Origin: Duganella aquatilis
GTDB taxonomy: Bacteria; Pseudomonadota; Gammaproteobacteria; Burkholderiales; Burkholderiaceae_D
Direction: 5' to 3'
NCBI RefSeq assembly: GCF_009674565.1
Contig: NZ_WKJL01000001.1
Coordinates: 248,001 to 312,000, forward strand
Length of the DNA: 64,000 nt
Below, one piece after another: positions 34,027 through 41,888 of this stretch. The notes beneath the pieces are model-generated. The model searched no databases, was not told the origin of the DNA, and was given only the letters and a program-made list of their open reading frames with translations. Made by a program: the position numbers and the translations under genes. How positions within the stretch are numbered: the first letter of the stretch is position 1; every line of letters begins with the position of its first letter.

Positions 34027-35223
34027 TTAGCGCGCGCCGGCGGCGCTGGTGGCGGCCGAAGCTGGGGCAGGGAGCGACGCAGACACGGGCGCTGCCGTGG
34101 CGCGCACCTGCATGCCTGGCTTCACCTGCTGCAAGCCATCGACGATGACCTGCTCGCCGTCTTTCAGGCCGCCGGTCACCACCCAGTTGGCGCCGGACAC
34201 GGTATCAGCCTGCAGCGTGCGCTGCGCCACCTTGCCGGCGGCATCGACCACCAGCGCGGTGACCTGCCCCTGCGGGTTATGGCTGACGGCAGGCCCTGGC
34301 ACCAGGAAGGCGTTGGCGGCCGTACCCTGCACCAGGCTTGCATGCACGAACATGCCCGGCAACAGAACATGCTGCGGATTCGGGAACACCGCGCGCACCG
34401 TCACCGAGCCGGTGGCCTGGTCGACGGTGATGCCGCTGAATTGCAGCTTGCCTTGCAGCGGATAGACGCTGCCGTCTTCCAGCTTGAGCGACACCGCCGG
34501 CTGAACATTGTTGTCGGCCCGCAGCTGGCCGCTGGCGATGGCCTGGCGCAGCTGCAATCCGGCGGCGCTCGATTGCGTGACATCGACATAGATCGGATCG
34601 ATCTGCTGCACCGTGGTCATCAGCGTGGCGGCGCTGGCCTGCACATACGCGCCCTGCGTCACCTGCGATACGCTGCTGCGGCCAGAAATCGGCGATGCCA
34701 CCCTGGTGTAGCCGAGGTTGATGCGCGCGGTGGTCACGCTGGCTTGCGCCGCCGCCAGATCGGCGGCGGCCTGGCCTTGTGCCGCGACGGCGTTGTCATA
34801 CGCCTGCTTGCTGATGGCGTTGCCGCCGACCAGCGCCTTGTAGCGTTCGGCCTGGGCATTGGCCGCGACCAGATTGGCGGCGGCCTTCTGCTGCGCGGCC
34901 TGGGCGTTGGCCAGCGCGGCGCGGTAGGGCGCGTCGTCAATGGTATAGAGCAGCTGGCCGGCGCGTACATCGGCGCCTTCGGTATAGGCGCGCTGCTGCA
35001 CCACGCCATCGACGCGGGCGCGGACTTGCGCCACCAGATAGGCCGACGTGCGGCCCGGCAATTCTATACTGACCGGAACGTTGGAAGGATGAACGGTGAC
35101 CACGCCCACTGCCGGCGCTGACGGGGTAGCCGGCGCGGCGGCCGGTTTGCTGCAACCGGCCAGCGTGGCCAGCAGCCCGGCCATGACGGCGCCGGAGATG
35201 AAGTGTTTTTGTTGAGCTCGCAT
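34027..35223 (-). CDS. RND efflux periplasmic adaptor lipoprotein (AcrA/MexA type)
   Basis: Periplasmic adaptor of 398 residues. The signal ends in the lipobox LATLAGC (C24). Lipoyl-domain segments (LVAQVRARVDGVVQQRAY), a coiled-coil hairpin rich in Ala/Gln (about 100-165), and a beta-barrel with LKLEDGSVYPLQGKLQFSG (in part) follow. It heads the pump operon; the two-component system that ends at 35331 lies 107 bp upstream on the same strand and is its likely regulator. The Ala/Pro-rich tail is common in this family. Confidence 0.94.
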   Translation of the reverse strand: MRAQQKHFISGAVMAGLLATLAGCSKPAAAPATPSAPAVGVVTVHPSNVPVSIELPGRTSAYLVAQVRARVDGVVQQRAYTEGADVRAGQLLYTIDDAPYRAALANAQAAQQKAAANLVAANAQAERYKALVGGNAISKQAYDNAVAAQGQAAADLAAAQASVTTARINLGYTRVASPISGRSSVSQVTQGAYVQASAATLMTTVQQIDPIYVDVTQSSAAGLQLRQAIASGQLRADNNVQPAVSLKLEDGSVYPLQGKLQFSGITVDQATGSVTVRAVFPNPQHVLLPGMFVHASLVQGTAANAFLVPGPAVSHNPQGQVTALVVDAAGKVAQRTLQADTVSGANWVVTGGLKDGEQVIVDGLQQVKPGMQVRATAAPVSASLPAPASAATSAAGAR

Positions 35224-35330
35224 GTCGATATCCCATAGATGTCGGCTGGCCGGTGACGGGTTGCCGCCAGCCTCCAGGGCATTCTGCCGGAGGGGCGGTT
35301 AACGCCGTATCTAGGGAATATGAACAATCG

Positions 35331-36719
35331 TTAAGGTAGCGTGCTGAGGCGCAGGCTGATGTGGCAGCCCTGGTCGCTGTCGTGAATGGCAACCTGCATG
35401 CCATGCAGGCGCGCCACTGCATCCACCAGGCTCAATCCCAGGCCGTTGCCAGGCAGGTGGCGGCTGCTTTCAGCGCGGTGGAAGCGCAGGAACACCGCCT
35501 CGCGTTCGGCGGCGGGGATGCCGGGGCCGGTGTCGCGGATGTCGAACTGCATCGCTCCCTGCCATTCGGCCAGGGTGACGGTGATGCGGCCGCCTTCCGG
35601 CGTGAACTTGATGGCGTTATCGATAAGGTTGCCCATGGCTTCGAACAGCAGGCTGGCGTCGCCGCGCAACGGCAGGCGCAGGCCTGGCGGCCGTTCATAG
35701 ACCAGCTGGACCTGCTTGTCGTCGGCGCTGGGCTCGTAGAATTCCACCGCGTCGTCGGCGATGGCGGCCAGGTCGATGGCGCTGAAGCCGGCGCGGCGCG
35801 CGCCGTCCTGCACTTCGGAGATGCGCAGCATGGCGTTGAAGGTGGTCAGCAGCGACAGCGTTTCGGTGATGGCGGCATCGACCGCGTCGCGGTAGTCGTC
35901 GGCGCTGACGGCGCGGCGCTGCGCGCGTTCCAGGCCGGCCAGCAGGCGCGCCAGCGGCGTGCGCAGGTCGTGGGCGATGCCATCGCAGGCGCCCTTGATT
36001 TCATGCATCAGGCGCTCGATATCGTCCAGCATGCCGTTGACCACGGTCACCAGCCGGTCCAGGTCGTCGCTGGCGGCGCCGGACGCGCGTTGCGGCAGGC
36101 GCTGGCTCAGATCGCCCTGGACGATGGCCTGGATGGCGGTGGTGATGGCGTCCAGCCGGTGCACGGCGCGGCGGCCGATCAACACCGCGCCGGCCAGGCC
36201 CAGCAGCAGGGCCAGCAGCGCCGCCGATGCCAGCGCGCGTTGCAGCACCTCGTTGAATTCGTGTACCTCGTTCAGATCCTGCGACAGCACCAGCAGCTGG
36301 CCGTCCGGCAGCGGATAGGCGGCCACGCGCAATGAACGCGTGGTGTCGTTCTCGATCATCGACAGCGTGTACGGCTTTTCCAGCTGTGTCGGATGCGGGC
36401 CGGGGAAGGCGCCGGCCAGGCGGATGCCGTCCGGGCTGTACAGACCGAAGGGACGCTGGTTGTCCGGGTCCAGGCGGGCATGGTAGGCCACGCGCGCGAT
36501 CAGGTCGGTGGGCGCGCTGCGCAGGATGGCGTTGCGTTCGCGCGGCAGCCAGTCGTCGATGCGGCTCAGGGCGTAGCTGGAAATCTGCTGGTACAGGAAG
36601 GCGAACAGCAGCGCCGCGATCAGGCTGTACAGGCCGAGGAACAGCAGCGCGATGCGGAAGCTCGACGCCCGCCGCAGGTCGTGCAGGCTCCAACGATTAT
36701 TCGGCGGCACGGAAGACAT
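35331..36719 (-). CDS. sensor histidine kinase with HAMP domain
   Basis: Inner-membrane sensor kinase of 462 residues. Membrane segments about 23-45 and 162-183 enclose a periplasmic domain of about 115 residues. A HAMP domain (RLDAITTAIQAIVQGDLSQRL, about 188-240) leads to HisKA with H250 in GIAHDLRTPLARLL and an ATPase with NLIDNAIKFTP, DTGPGIP and NGLGLSLVDA. It overlaps the regulator gene by 23 bp. The pair lies directly upstream of the tripartite RND operon, in the same direction, so it probably controls efflux expression. The ligand is unknown. Confidence 0.93.
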   Translation of the reverse strand: MSSVPPNNRWSLHDLRRASSFRIALLFLGLYSLIAALLFAFLYQQISSYALSRIDDWLPRERNAILRSAPTDLIARVAYHARLDPDNQRPFGLYSPDGIRLAGAFPGPHPTQLEKPYTLSMIENDTTRSLRVAAYPLPDGQLLVLSQDLNEVHEFNEVLQRALASAALLALLLGLAGAVLIGRRAVHRLDAITTAIQAIVQGDLSQRLPQRASGAASDDLDRLVTVVNGMLDDIERLMHEIKGACDGIAHDLRTPLARLLAGLERAQRRAVSADDYRDAVDAAITETLSLLTTFNAMLRISEVQDGARRAGFSAIDLAAIADDAVEFYEPSADDKQVQLVYERPPGLRLPLRGDASLLFEAMGNLIDNAIKFTPEGGRITVTLAEWQGAMQFDIRDTGPGIPAAEREAVFLRFHRAESSRHLPGNGLGLSLVDAVARLHGMQVAIHDSDQGCHISLRLSTLP

Positions 36720-37383
36720 AGCCCGAACCGCGTACGGTGTGGATCAGCGGCGCGGTGCCGTCCGGATCGATTTTCTTGCGCAGCCGGCTGATGTGCACGT
36801 CGATGACGTTGCTGCGCTCGTCGCTGCGGTAGTCCCACACGGCCTCGAACACCATGGTACGGGTCAGCACCTGGCCCTGGTTGCGGAAGAAGTATTCGAG
36901 CAGGCGGAACTCGCGCGGCTGCAGCTCGACCGGCTGGCCGCCCAGGCGCACGGTGTGCGTCAGCAGGTCCATGTCCAGCCGGCCCAGCTGGAAACCGGTG
37001 ACGGCGGCGGGCGGGCCGTCGCGGCGGCGCAGCAGGGCGTCCAGGCGGGCGGTCAGCTCGATGAAGTCGAACGGTTTCGATAGATAGTCGTCGCCGCCGG
37101 CGCGCAGGCCGCGCACGCGTTCATCCACCGCCGACAAGGCGCTGAGGATCAGTACCGGCGTGGCGACGCCGGCGGTGCGCAGGGTGGACAGCACGGCCAG
37201 GCCATCCAGACCGCCTGGCATCATGCGGTCCAGCACGATGACGTCGTAGGTTTCGCCGGCCGCGCGCAGCAGGCCCTGGCGGCCGTTGTCGGCCAGTTCG
37301 ACCTGATGGCCGTAGTCCGACAGCGCCGCCTGCAATTCCTGCGCGGTTTGTGCGTCATCCTCAATCACCAATACCTTTGCCAT
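36697..37383 (-). CDS. OmpR-family response regulator (efflux-linked)
   Basis: DNA-binding response regulator of 228 residues. Receiver about 1-118 with D9/D10, phosphoacceptor D52 (IVLDRMMP) and the Lys of SKPFD. The winged-helix part (about 130-226) contains VFEAVWDYRSDERSNVIDVH and a C-terminal SGYVFRAAE. It belongs to the CopR/CusR-like group rather than the QseB/PmrA group. It overlaps its kinase gene and is divergent from the orphan regulator at 37505, which has a very similar sub-type. Confidence 0.93.
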   Translation of the reverse strand: MAKVLVIEDDAQTAQELQAALSDYGHQVELADNGRQGLLRAAGETYDVIVLDRMMPGGLDGLAVLSTLRTAGVATPVLILSALSAVDERVRGLRAGGDDYLSKPFDFIELTARLDALLRRRDGPPAAVTGFQLGRLDMDLLTHTVRLGGQPVELQPREFRLLEYFFRNQGQVLTRTMVFEAVWDYRSDERSNVIDVHISRLRKKIDPDGTAPLIHTVRGSGYVFRAAE

Positions 37384-37398
37384 GCCGGCCGCCTCCGC

Positions 37399-37459
37399 AA
37401 CTGCGCCTTAGTGCGCTACTATATTGCCTATTATGCCCCACAGTCGGCTACGCGCAGTT
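37399..37459. promoter_or_regulatory. inverted repeat flanking the divergent regulator promoter
   Basis: AACTGCGC (37399-37406) and its exact reverse complement GCGCAGTT (37452-37459) flank an AT-rich core that contains possible promoter elements for both divergent response regulators. This layout would allow a dimeric regulator to bind both ends. Seen directly as sequence; function inferred. Confidence 0.4.
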
Positions 37460-37504
37460 CTCGCCAACATTAAAAATAGTTCATGTCCGGAGGCGATATT
37501 CAGC

Positions 37505-38182
37505 ATGCGATTACTGGTGATTGAAGACGATCTGCGCTCCGCCCAGTATCTGGTGCGCGGCCTGGCCGAGAGCGGCCACGTGGCCGACCATGTGGCCGAC
37601 AGCGCCACCGGGCTGGCGATGGCGGGCGAGGGCATCTACGACGTCGTCGTGCTGGACCGGCGCATGCCGGGGCTGGATGGCATCGACTTCATGACCGCGC
37701 TGCGCCGGCGCGATCCGCAGATTCCGGTGTTGATGGTCAGTGCGCTGGGCGGCACGCAGCAGCGGGTGGAAGGCCTGCGCGCCGGCGCCGACGACTACCT
37801 GGCCAAACCGTATGCCTTCGCCGAAATCCTGGCCCGCATCGAAGCGCTGGCGCGGCGCAACGACGCCAGCCGCCGCCAGCAGGTGCTGACCTTGGCCGAT
37901 CTGAGCCTGGACATGGACACGCGCCGCGCCCGCCGCGCCGACCGCGACCTGCAATTGCAGGCGCGCGAATTCGCGCTGCTGGAATACCTGCTGCGCCACG
38001 CCGGCCAGGTGGTGACGCGCGCCATGCTGCTGGAAGCGGTATGGGATTACGATTTCGACCCGCGCGGCAACATCATCGACATGCATATGCACCGCCTGCG
38101 CAACAAGGTCGACCGCGATTTCGAGGTGGCGCTGATCCACACCGTGGCCGGCGCCGGCTACTGCGTGCGTGCGCCCGCTTAA
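37505..38182 (+). CDS. OmpR-family response regulator without adjacent kinase
   Basis: DNA-binding response regulator of 225 residues from ATG 37505 (GGAGG upstream); a longer frame begins at 37424 but lacks a ribosome site. Receiver with D8/D9 and phosphoacceptor D51 (VVLDRRMPG), Lys in AKPYA. The winged-helix domain contains LLEAVWDYDFDPRGNIIDMH, similar to the divergent regulator at 36697 and to CusR/CopR types. No histidine kinase gene follows: the next gene is a DUF2177 membrane protein. It may share the kinase at 35331, or be a paralogue that lost its partner. The nearby CzcE-type protein hints at metal control. Confidence 0.92.
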   Translation: MRLLVIEDDLRSAQYLVRGLAESGHVADHVADSATGLAMAGEGIYDVVVLDRRMPGLDGIDFMTALRRRDPQIPVLMVSALGGTQQRVEGLRAGADDYLAKPYAFAEILARIEALARRNDASRRQQVLTLADLSLDMDTRRARRADRDLQLQAREFALLEYLLRHAGQVVTRAMLLEAVWDYDFDPRGNIIDMHMHRLRNKVDRDFEVALIHTVAGAGYCVRAPA

Positions 38183-38253
38183 TTCCGTTCAATAGTGCGC
38201 GCCTGGGAATAGGCTACACTCAGGCTTCCCATCCCCAAGGCCGAGGACGTCCC

Positions 38254-38688
38254 ATGCTCACATCCGCTCCCGCTCAGGCACTCAGTGTGCAGCATTGGCT
38301 GCTCGCTTACAGCGGCGCCTTGCTGTCGATGCTGGCCCTGGACGCGTTGTGGATCGGCCTCTACATGGCGCCCGCCTACAAGGCCGCGCTGGGCAACCTG
38401 ATGCTGGAGCAGCCGCGTATCAGTTCGGCTGCAGTCTTTTACCTGCTGTATGCGGCCGGCGCGGTGTTCCTGGCCATCGCGCCGGGACTGCGGGCACTGA
38501 GCTGGCAGACGGCGGCGCTGAATGGCGCGGTGCTGGGCCTGATCGCCTACGGCACCTATGACCTGACCAATTATTCGATCCTGAAGGGATGGCCGCTGGG
38601 CCTGTCGCTGGTGGATGTCGCCTGGGGCGTGCTGCTGACCGCGCTGGCGTCGGCCGCCGGCTGGTACGTCGCCGACCGCTGGGGCTGA
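38254..38688 (+). CDS. DUF2177-family membrane protein
   Basis: Inner-membrane protein of 144 residues with four membrane segments. Characteristic elements are LALDALWIGLYMAPAYKAALG (in part), FYLLYAAGAVFLAI, YGTYDLTNYSILKGWPL (the family hallmark) and VDVAWGVLLTALASA. ATG 38254 has a GAGGA site. Function unknown. It lies 71 bp after the orphan regulator and may be its target or co-transcribed with it. Its stop codon directly abuts the stop of the convergent TonB receptor gene with no bases between. Confidence 0.88.
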   Translation: MLTSAPAQALSVQHWLLAYSGALLSMLALDALWIGLYMAPAYKAALGNLMLEQPRISSAAVFYLLYAAGAVFLAIAPGLRALSWQTAALNGAVLGLIAYGTYDLTNYSILKGWPLGLSLVDVAWGVLLTALASAAGWYVADRWG

Positions 38689-40668
38689 TTACCAGTCCTT
38701 GCGCAGGCGCAGCATGGCAAAGGGCTGGGTGCGCGTGATGTTGTGTTCGACGAAATCGACCACATTGGCCAGACGGTCGTTGCCGGCGTAGTGGGTGCGG
38801 TCGTAGCTGATGACGCGGCTGGCCAGGTTGTTCAGTTCCAGCGTCAGCATCAGGTTGGACGCCGGCCGGTAGTTGACGAAGGCGCGCGCCCAGCCGCTGC
38901 CGCTGCTGGTGTCGCGTTCGGCGGTCTGCCAGCTGTCGTTGCTCCAGCCGTTGTCGACCGAGAAGCCCCATGCCGTGCGCTGGCTGGGCAAGTCCTGCGA
39001 AAATTCGATACGCCAGCCCAGCGGCTGCTCGCCGGACAGCCGCCGCGTTTCCAGCGTGGCCGGATCGATGACGGACGAGGAACGCCAGGTGGTCGACAGC
39101 TTGAGCAGGCCTTGCGGCAGCGCCCAGCTGTCGGTGGGCAGGTTCAGCATGCCGGTGACGCTGTCGGCGCTGGCGTCGCCAATATTACCGGCGACGTCGT
39201 AGACAGCGTTCGGCGTGCGGATCTGCATGCGGTCGATGACGTCGCTGACGTGCGACTGCGTGTAGCTCAGCATCGCCGTGCCGCGCTCCCAGAAGCGGTA
39301 TTCCACCGCGCCTTCGCACAGCCAGGTCTTGGCCGGCACCACGTCCGGATAGCCGGCCCGCAGCGATTTGTCGGCCATGCCGAAATACGCCGCCGCATCG
39401 CCGAAGTTGAGCTGGCTGATTTCGCGTTCCATGCGCAGGCGCAATTGCAGCACCGGCGTCGGCGACAGGGCCAGCCGCAGCCGTGGCTTGGGATAGACGT
39501 AGGCCTTGGCGTCCGCCTGCTCGGCGCTGGTGGCCAGGCTGGCGTGCGACACCTTCACGCCGGCCTCGGCGCTCAGCGTGTTGTCGACCTGCCAGGCCGA
39601 CGACAGCTGGCCTTCGACCCGCGATTCCTGCACCCACGCGGCGGCCTGCGGATTGTTGCTGACGCTGCTGTCGTTGGTGGTGACGGCGCGCTCGATGCCG
39701 CCGCGGATGACCACGCCGTCCAGCGCCTGCCAGCTCAGTTGTCCGCCCAGGATCTGCTCGCTGGCGGTGCTGGTGGTGACCGAGTGGCCGCTGTTGCCGC
39801 CCGAGACAAAGCCCGAATCCGCATCGATGCCCGATGTGCGGTACAGCGCCTTGAGGTCCAGGCTGGCGCCATGGGGCAGATCGCGGGTATAGGCCAGCCC
39901 CTGTTCCAGCGTGTGGCCGGCATTGTCGTTGCTGTTGAGCGAACGGGTGGCGGCGTCGAAACTGGCCAGCGAGTGGTAGTTCCACGGATTGTAGGCGCCG
40001 TTCCAGTTCAGCTGGCCGTCCAGCAGGTCCTGGCCGTAGTTCAGCTTGATGGTCTTGTTCTCGGCGATGCCGGCGCCCGCCACCCGCACCTCGGCGGCCG
40101 GCGCCGAGCCGGCGTAGACCGTGGTGCGGTAGCCCTGGCCCTGGCCGGTGTCCGGCGAGCGCGACCAGCCCAGCGTCACATTGATGTTCTTGTCGCCGCG
40201 TTTCAGGCTGTAGTTGCCGTCCAGCGAAGGCGCCAGGCTGCCGTCCGGCATCACGTAGCTGGCGGCGTTGGTGGTCATGGACACCAGGTCCATCTGCTTG
40301 AGCAGCAGGTTGGCCACGGTGGCGTAGCCTTGCATGTCGATGCCGCTGGCGCCGCCGTTGATGACCTCGATGCGCTCGACCGCCGCCGTCGGAATGCGGC
40401 CCAGCACGTCGCCCAGCGCCTCGGTCTTGGAGGTCGGGCGCTTGCCGTTGATCAGCACATTGCCGGCCACGCCGCGCGAGGCGTTGCCGCCGTCGAAGAC
40501 AAAGCCCGGCAGGCGGTTCACCATGTCCATCGCCGTGGCGGCCTGAAACTGGGTGAAATAGTCCGGATTATAGGGTTGAACCGCTCCATCAGCCGCGCCG
40601 GCATGGCCGGCGGCCGTCAGCGCGCAGGCGAGCAAAACTGCTTGGCGGATGATGGACGAGTTTGTCAT
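38689..40668 (-). CDS. TonB-dependent receptor of unknown substrate
   Basis: Outer-membrane receptor of 659 residues from ATG 40668 (a TTG at 40683 would add five). Signal peptide about 1-26, ending GHAGAA. The plug is recognisable (DMVNRLPGFVFDGG, GNVLINGKRPTSK, ERIEVINGGASGIDMQG; about 50-130), but it lacks an STN domain and the usual siderophore-receptor signatures. The barrel ends AMLRLRKDW, with a terminal aromatic as usual. GNVLINGKRP-type plugs are common in Oxalobacteraceae/Xanthomonadaceae receptors of unassigned substrate. The neighbour is a CzcE-type metal-binding gene, so metal complexes are one possibility. No Fur site seen. Confidence 0.88.
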   Translation of the reverse strand: MTNSSIIRQAVLLACALTAAGHAGAADGAVQPYNPDYFTQFQAATAMDMVNRLPGFVFDGGNASRGVAGNVLINGKRPTSKTEALGDVLGRIPTAAVERIEVINGGASGIDMQGYATVANLLLKQMDLVSMTTNAASYVMPDGSLAPSLDGNYSLKRGDKNINVTLGWSRSPDTGQGQGYRTTVYAGSAPAAEVRVAGAGIAENKTIKLNYGQDLLDGQLNWNGAYNPWNYHSLASFDAATRSLNSNDNAGHTLEQGLAYTRDLPHGASLDLKALYRTSGIDADSGFVSGGNSGHSVTTSTASEQILGGQLSWQALDGVVIRGGIERAVTTNDSSVSNNPQAAAWVQESRVEGQLSSAWQVDNTLSAEAGVKVSHASLATSAEQADAKAYVYPKPRLRLALSPTPVLQLRLRMEREISQLNFGDAAAYFGMADKSLRAGYPDVVPAKTWLCEGAVEYRFWERGTAMLSYTQSHVSDVIDRMQIRTPNAVYDVAGNIGDASADSVTGMLNLPTDSWALPQGLLKLSTTWRSSSVIDPATLETRRLSGEQPLGWRIEFSQDLPSQRTAWGFSVDNGWSNDSWQTAERDTSSGSGWARAFVNYRPASNLMLTLELNNLASRVISYDRTHYAGNDRLANVVDFVEHNITRTQPFAMLRLRKDW

Positions 40669-40839
40669 CCCGGCATTCTGCAATGGTCATGCTGATTTCG
40701 CAACCAGGAATGCGCAAACAGGCTTTGTTTAGTGCTCGCGGTGTTGTCCTGCGTAATAAAACTGTAATCATTGCGCCATGCTCGCGTCATCGGTGGTTTT
40801 CTACAATTGTTTCACTAACCAACTGAAACGGAGAAAATC

Positions 40840-41169
40840 ATGTTCAACTTCACCACCGCCCCACAAAAACGCCTGCTGCTGGCTGCAATCTTTGCTGTGA
40901 GCTGCGCCGGCGCCCATGCCGCCAATAATTACGGCAGCACCGCGCCGCAAACCGCCGCTGAAAAACTGATCGCCGTCGGCCCGCAGACCAAATACATCAA
41001 CGTCGACAACGGCGAAACCGTGACCTTTGTGCACGGTCACGAAATGTTCACCTGGAACTTCCGCACCCTGCACGAGTCCGACAGCTTCAAACTGGCCGAT
41101 ATCGCTCCGGCAGGCTTCGACGCCGGCAATGTCGAAGTCTACGTGGCCCGCGATCCGCTCTACCGCTGA
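40840..41169 (+). CDS. czcE: CzcE-family periplasmic copper-binding protein
   Basis: Exported protein of 109 residues with a signal peptide (about 1-28, ending GAHAA). The mature sequence NNYGSTAPQTAAEKLIAVG followed by TKYINVDNGETVTF and MFTWNFRTL matches the CzcE family, a periplasmic dimer that binds copper and is linked to the czc metal-resistance cluster in Cupriavidus. Histidines in VHGHEMF and LHESD could be ligands. It is a single gene with an AAACGGAG-type ribosome site and a perfect 10-bp hairpin 13 bp after the stop. No czc efflux genes are adjacent in this window. Confidence 0.85.
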   Translation: MFNFTTAPQKRLLLAAIFAVSCAGAHAANNYGSTAPQTAAEKLIAVGPQTKYINVDNGETVTFVHGHEMFTWNFRTLHESDSFKLADIAPAGFDAGNVEVYVARDPLYR

Positions 41170-41182
41170 AGCAGGCTTGCGT

Positions 41183-41210
41183 CACGGCCCTGTCTTTTGG
41201 CAGGGCCGTG
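41183..41210 (+). terminator. strong hairpin after czcE-type gene
   Basis: CACGGCCCTG, loop TCTTTTGG, CAGGGCCGTG: a perfect 10-bp GC-rich stem placed 13 bp after the czcE-like stop. There is no T run afterwards, so it is terminator-like but not a textbook intrinsic terminator. Confidence 0.6.
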
Positions 41211-41264
41211 GCCGGGCGGCGGGGCGGTAACATCGGAGCTTTGTCATTACAAGGATACGCTGCC

Positions 41265-41885
41265 ATGAACGCCATTCCCGACCGCCTGCCGATCGGCTCC
41301 GCCGACGGTGTTGTCTTCGACGTCGCCGCCTGGGGCCCGGCCAATGCCGGAGTCGACCTGAGTGTCGCCTGCATGTTCGAGCACGAGGCGGGCGGCGCGC
41401 CGGTCGCCGGCGGACTGCTGGCGCTGGACCAGGCGCTGGGTGGCCATCTGACCCGGCTGCGGGCTGATGGCTTCTTCCTTGGTCAAGCGATGGAAACGCT
41501 GCTGATCTCGCAGCCGCCGCAAGACATGGCGCCGCGCGCGGTGCTGGTCATCGGACTCGGCGATCCGGACACGCTGGATGGCGACCGGCTGCGGCAAGCC
41601 ACCCGCGTCGCCATGCACGAGGCGATCCGCCACGGCGCGCGGACCATGGCTTTCGCCCCGAGCGTGCTCGATGGCGGCCTTACCGACAACGCCAAACTGA
41701 ATATGCAGGAAGTGATGCTGGACGGGATGCTCAGCGCCTTGCGCGCCGAGCTGGCATTGGCCGCGGCCGGCCTGGCGCCGCGGCCGCTGCTCGAACAGTG
41801 CACCTTCGATGTCGGCGCGCCGCGCCTGGCCAATGCGGCGCAGGCGTTTGCGGCGGCCTTCGAAACCCTGTTCGAGGCCGACTAG
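41265..41885 (+). CDS. stand-alone M17 leucyl aminopeptidase N-terminal domain protein
   Basis: Protein of 206 residues from ATG 41265 (AAGGA site). It matches the N-terminal macro-like domain of M17 leucyl aminopeptidases: DLSVACMFEHEAGGAPVAGG early, then ETLLISQPPQDMAPRAVLVIGLGDP (in part) and a C-terminal helix. The catalytic C-terminal metallopeptidase domain is absent, so it is not expected to cut peptides. In M17 enzymes this domain is involved in oligomer building and DNA binding, which suggests a binding or regulatory role. Its stop is 3 bp from that of the convergent permease gene. No signal peptide; cytoplasmic. Confidence 0.8.
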   Translation: MNAIPDRLPIGSADGVVFDVAAWGPANAGVDLSVACMFEHEAGGAPVAGGLLALDQALGGHLTRLRADGFFLGQAMETLLISQPPQDMAPRAVLVIGLGDPDTLDGDRLRQATRVAMHEAIRHGARTMAFAPSVLDGGLTDNAKLNMQEVMLDGMLSALRAELALAAAGLAPRPLLEQCTFDVGAPRLANAAQAFAAAFETLFEAD

Positions 41886-41888
41886 CGC

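Noticed and set aside
35295..35336. Two TTAA words before the efflux adaptor gene as a box
   Set aside because: They are more than 30 bp apart, so the direct-repeat geometry is absent.
38178..38200. TTAAT...TCAAT pair before the DUF2177 gene as a box
   Set aside because: Spacing is 10 bp instead of 11 and no -10-like hexamer follows.
40735..40765. GTAAT repeats 11 bp apart upstream of the czcE-type gene as another PmrA/QseB-type box
   Set aside because: Half-sites are GTAAT rather than TTAAT and the hexamer 11 bp downstream (GCTCGC) is not -10-like.
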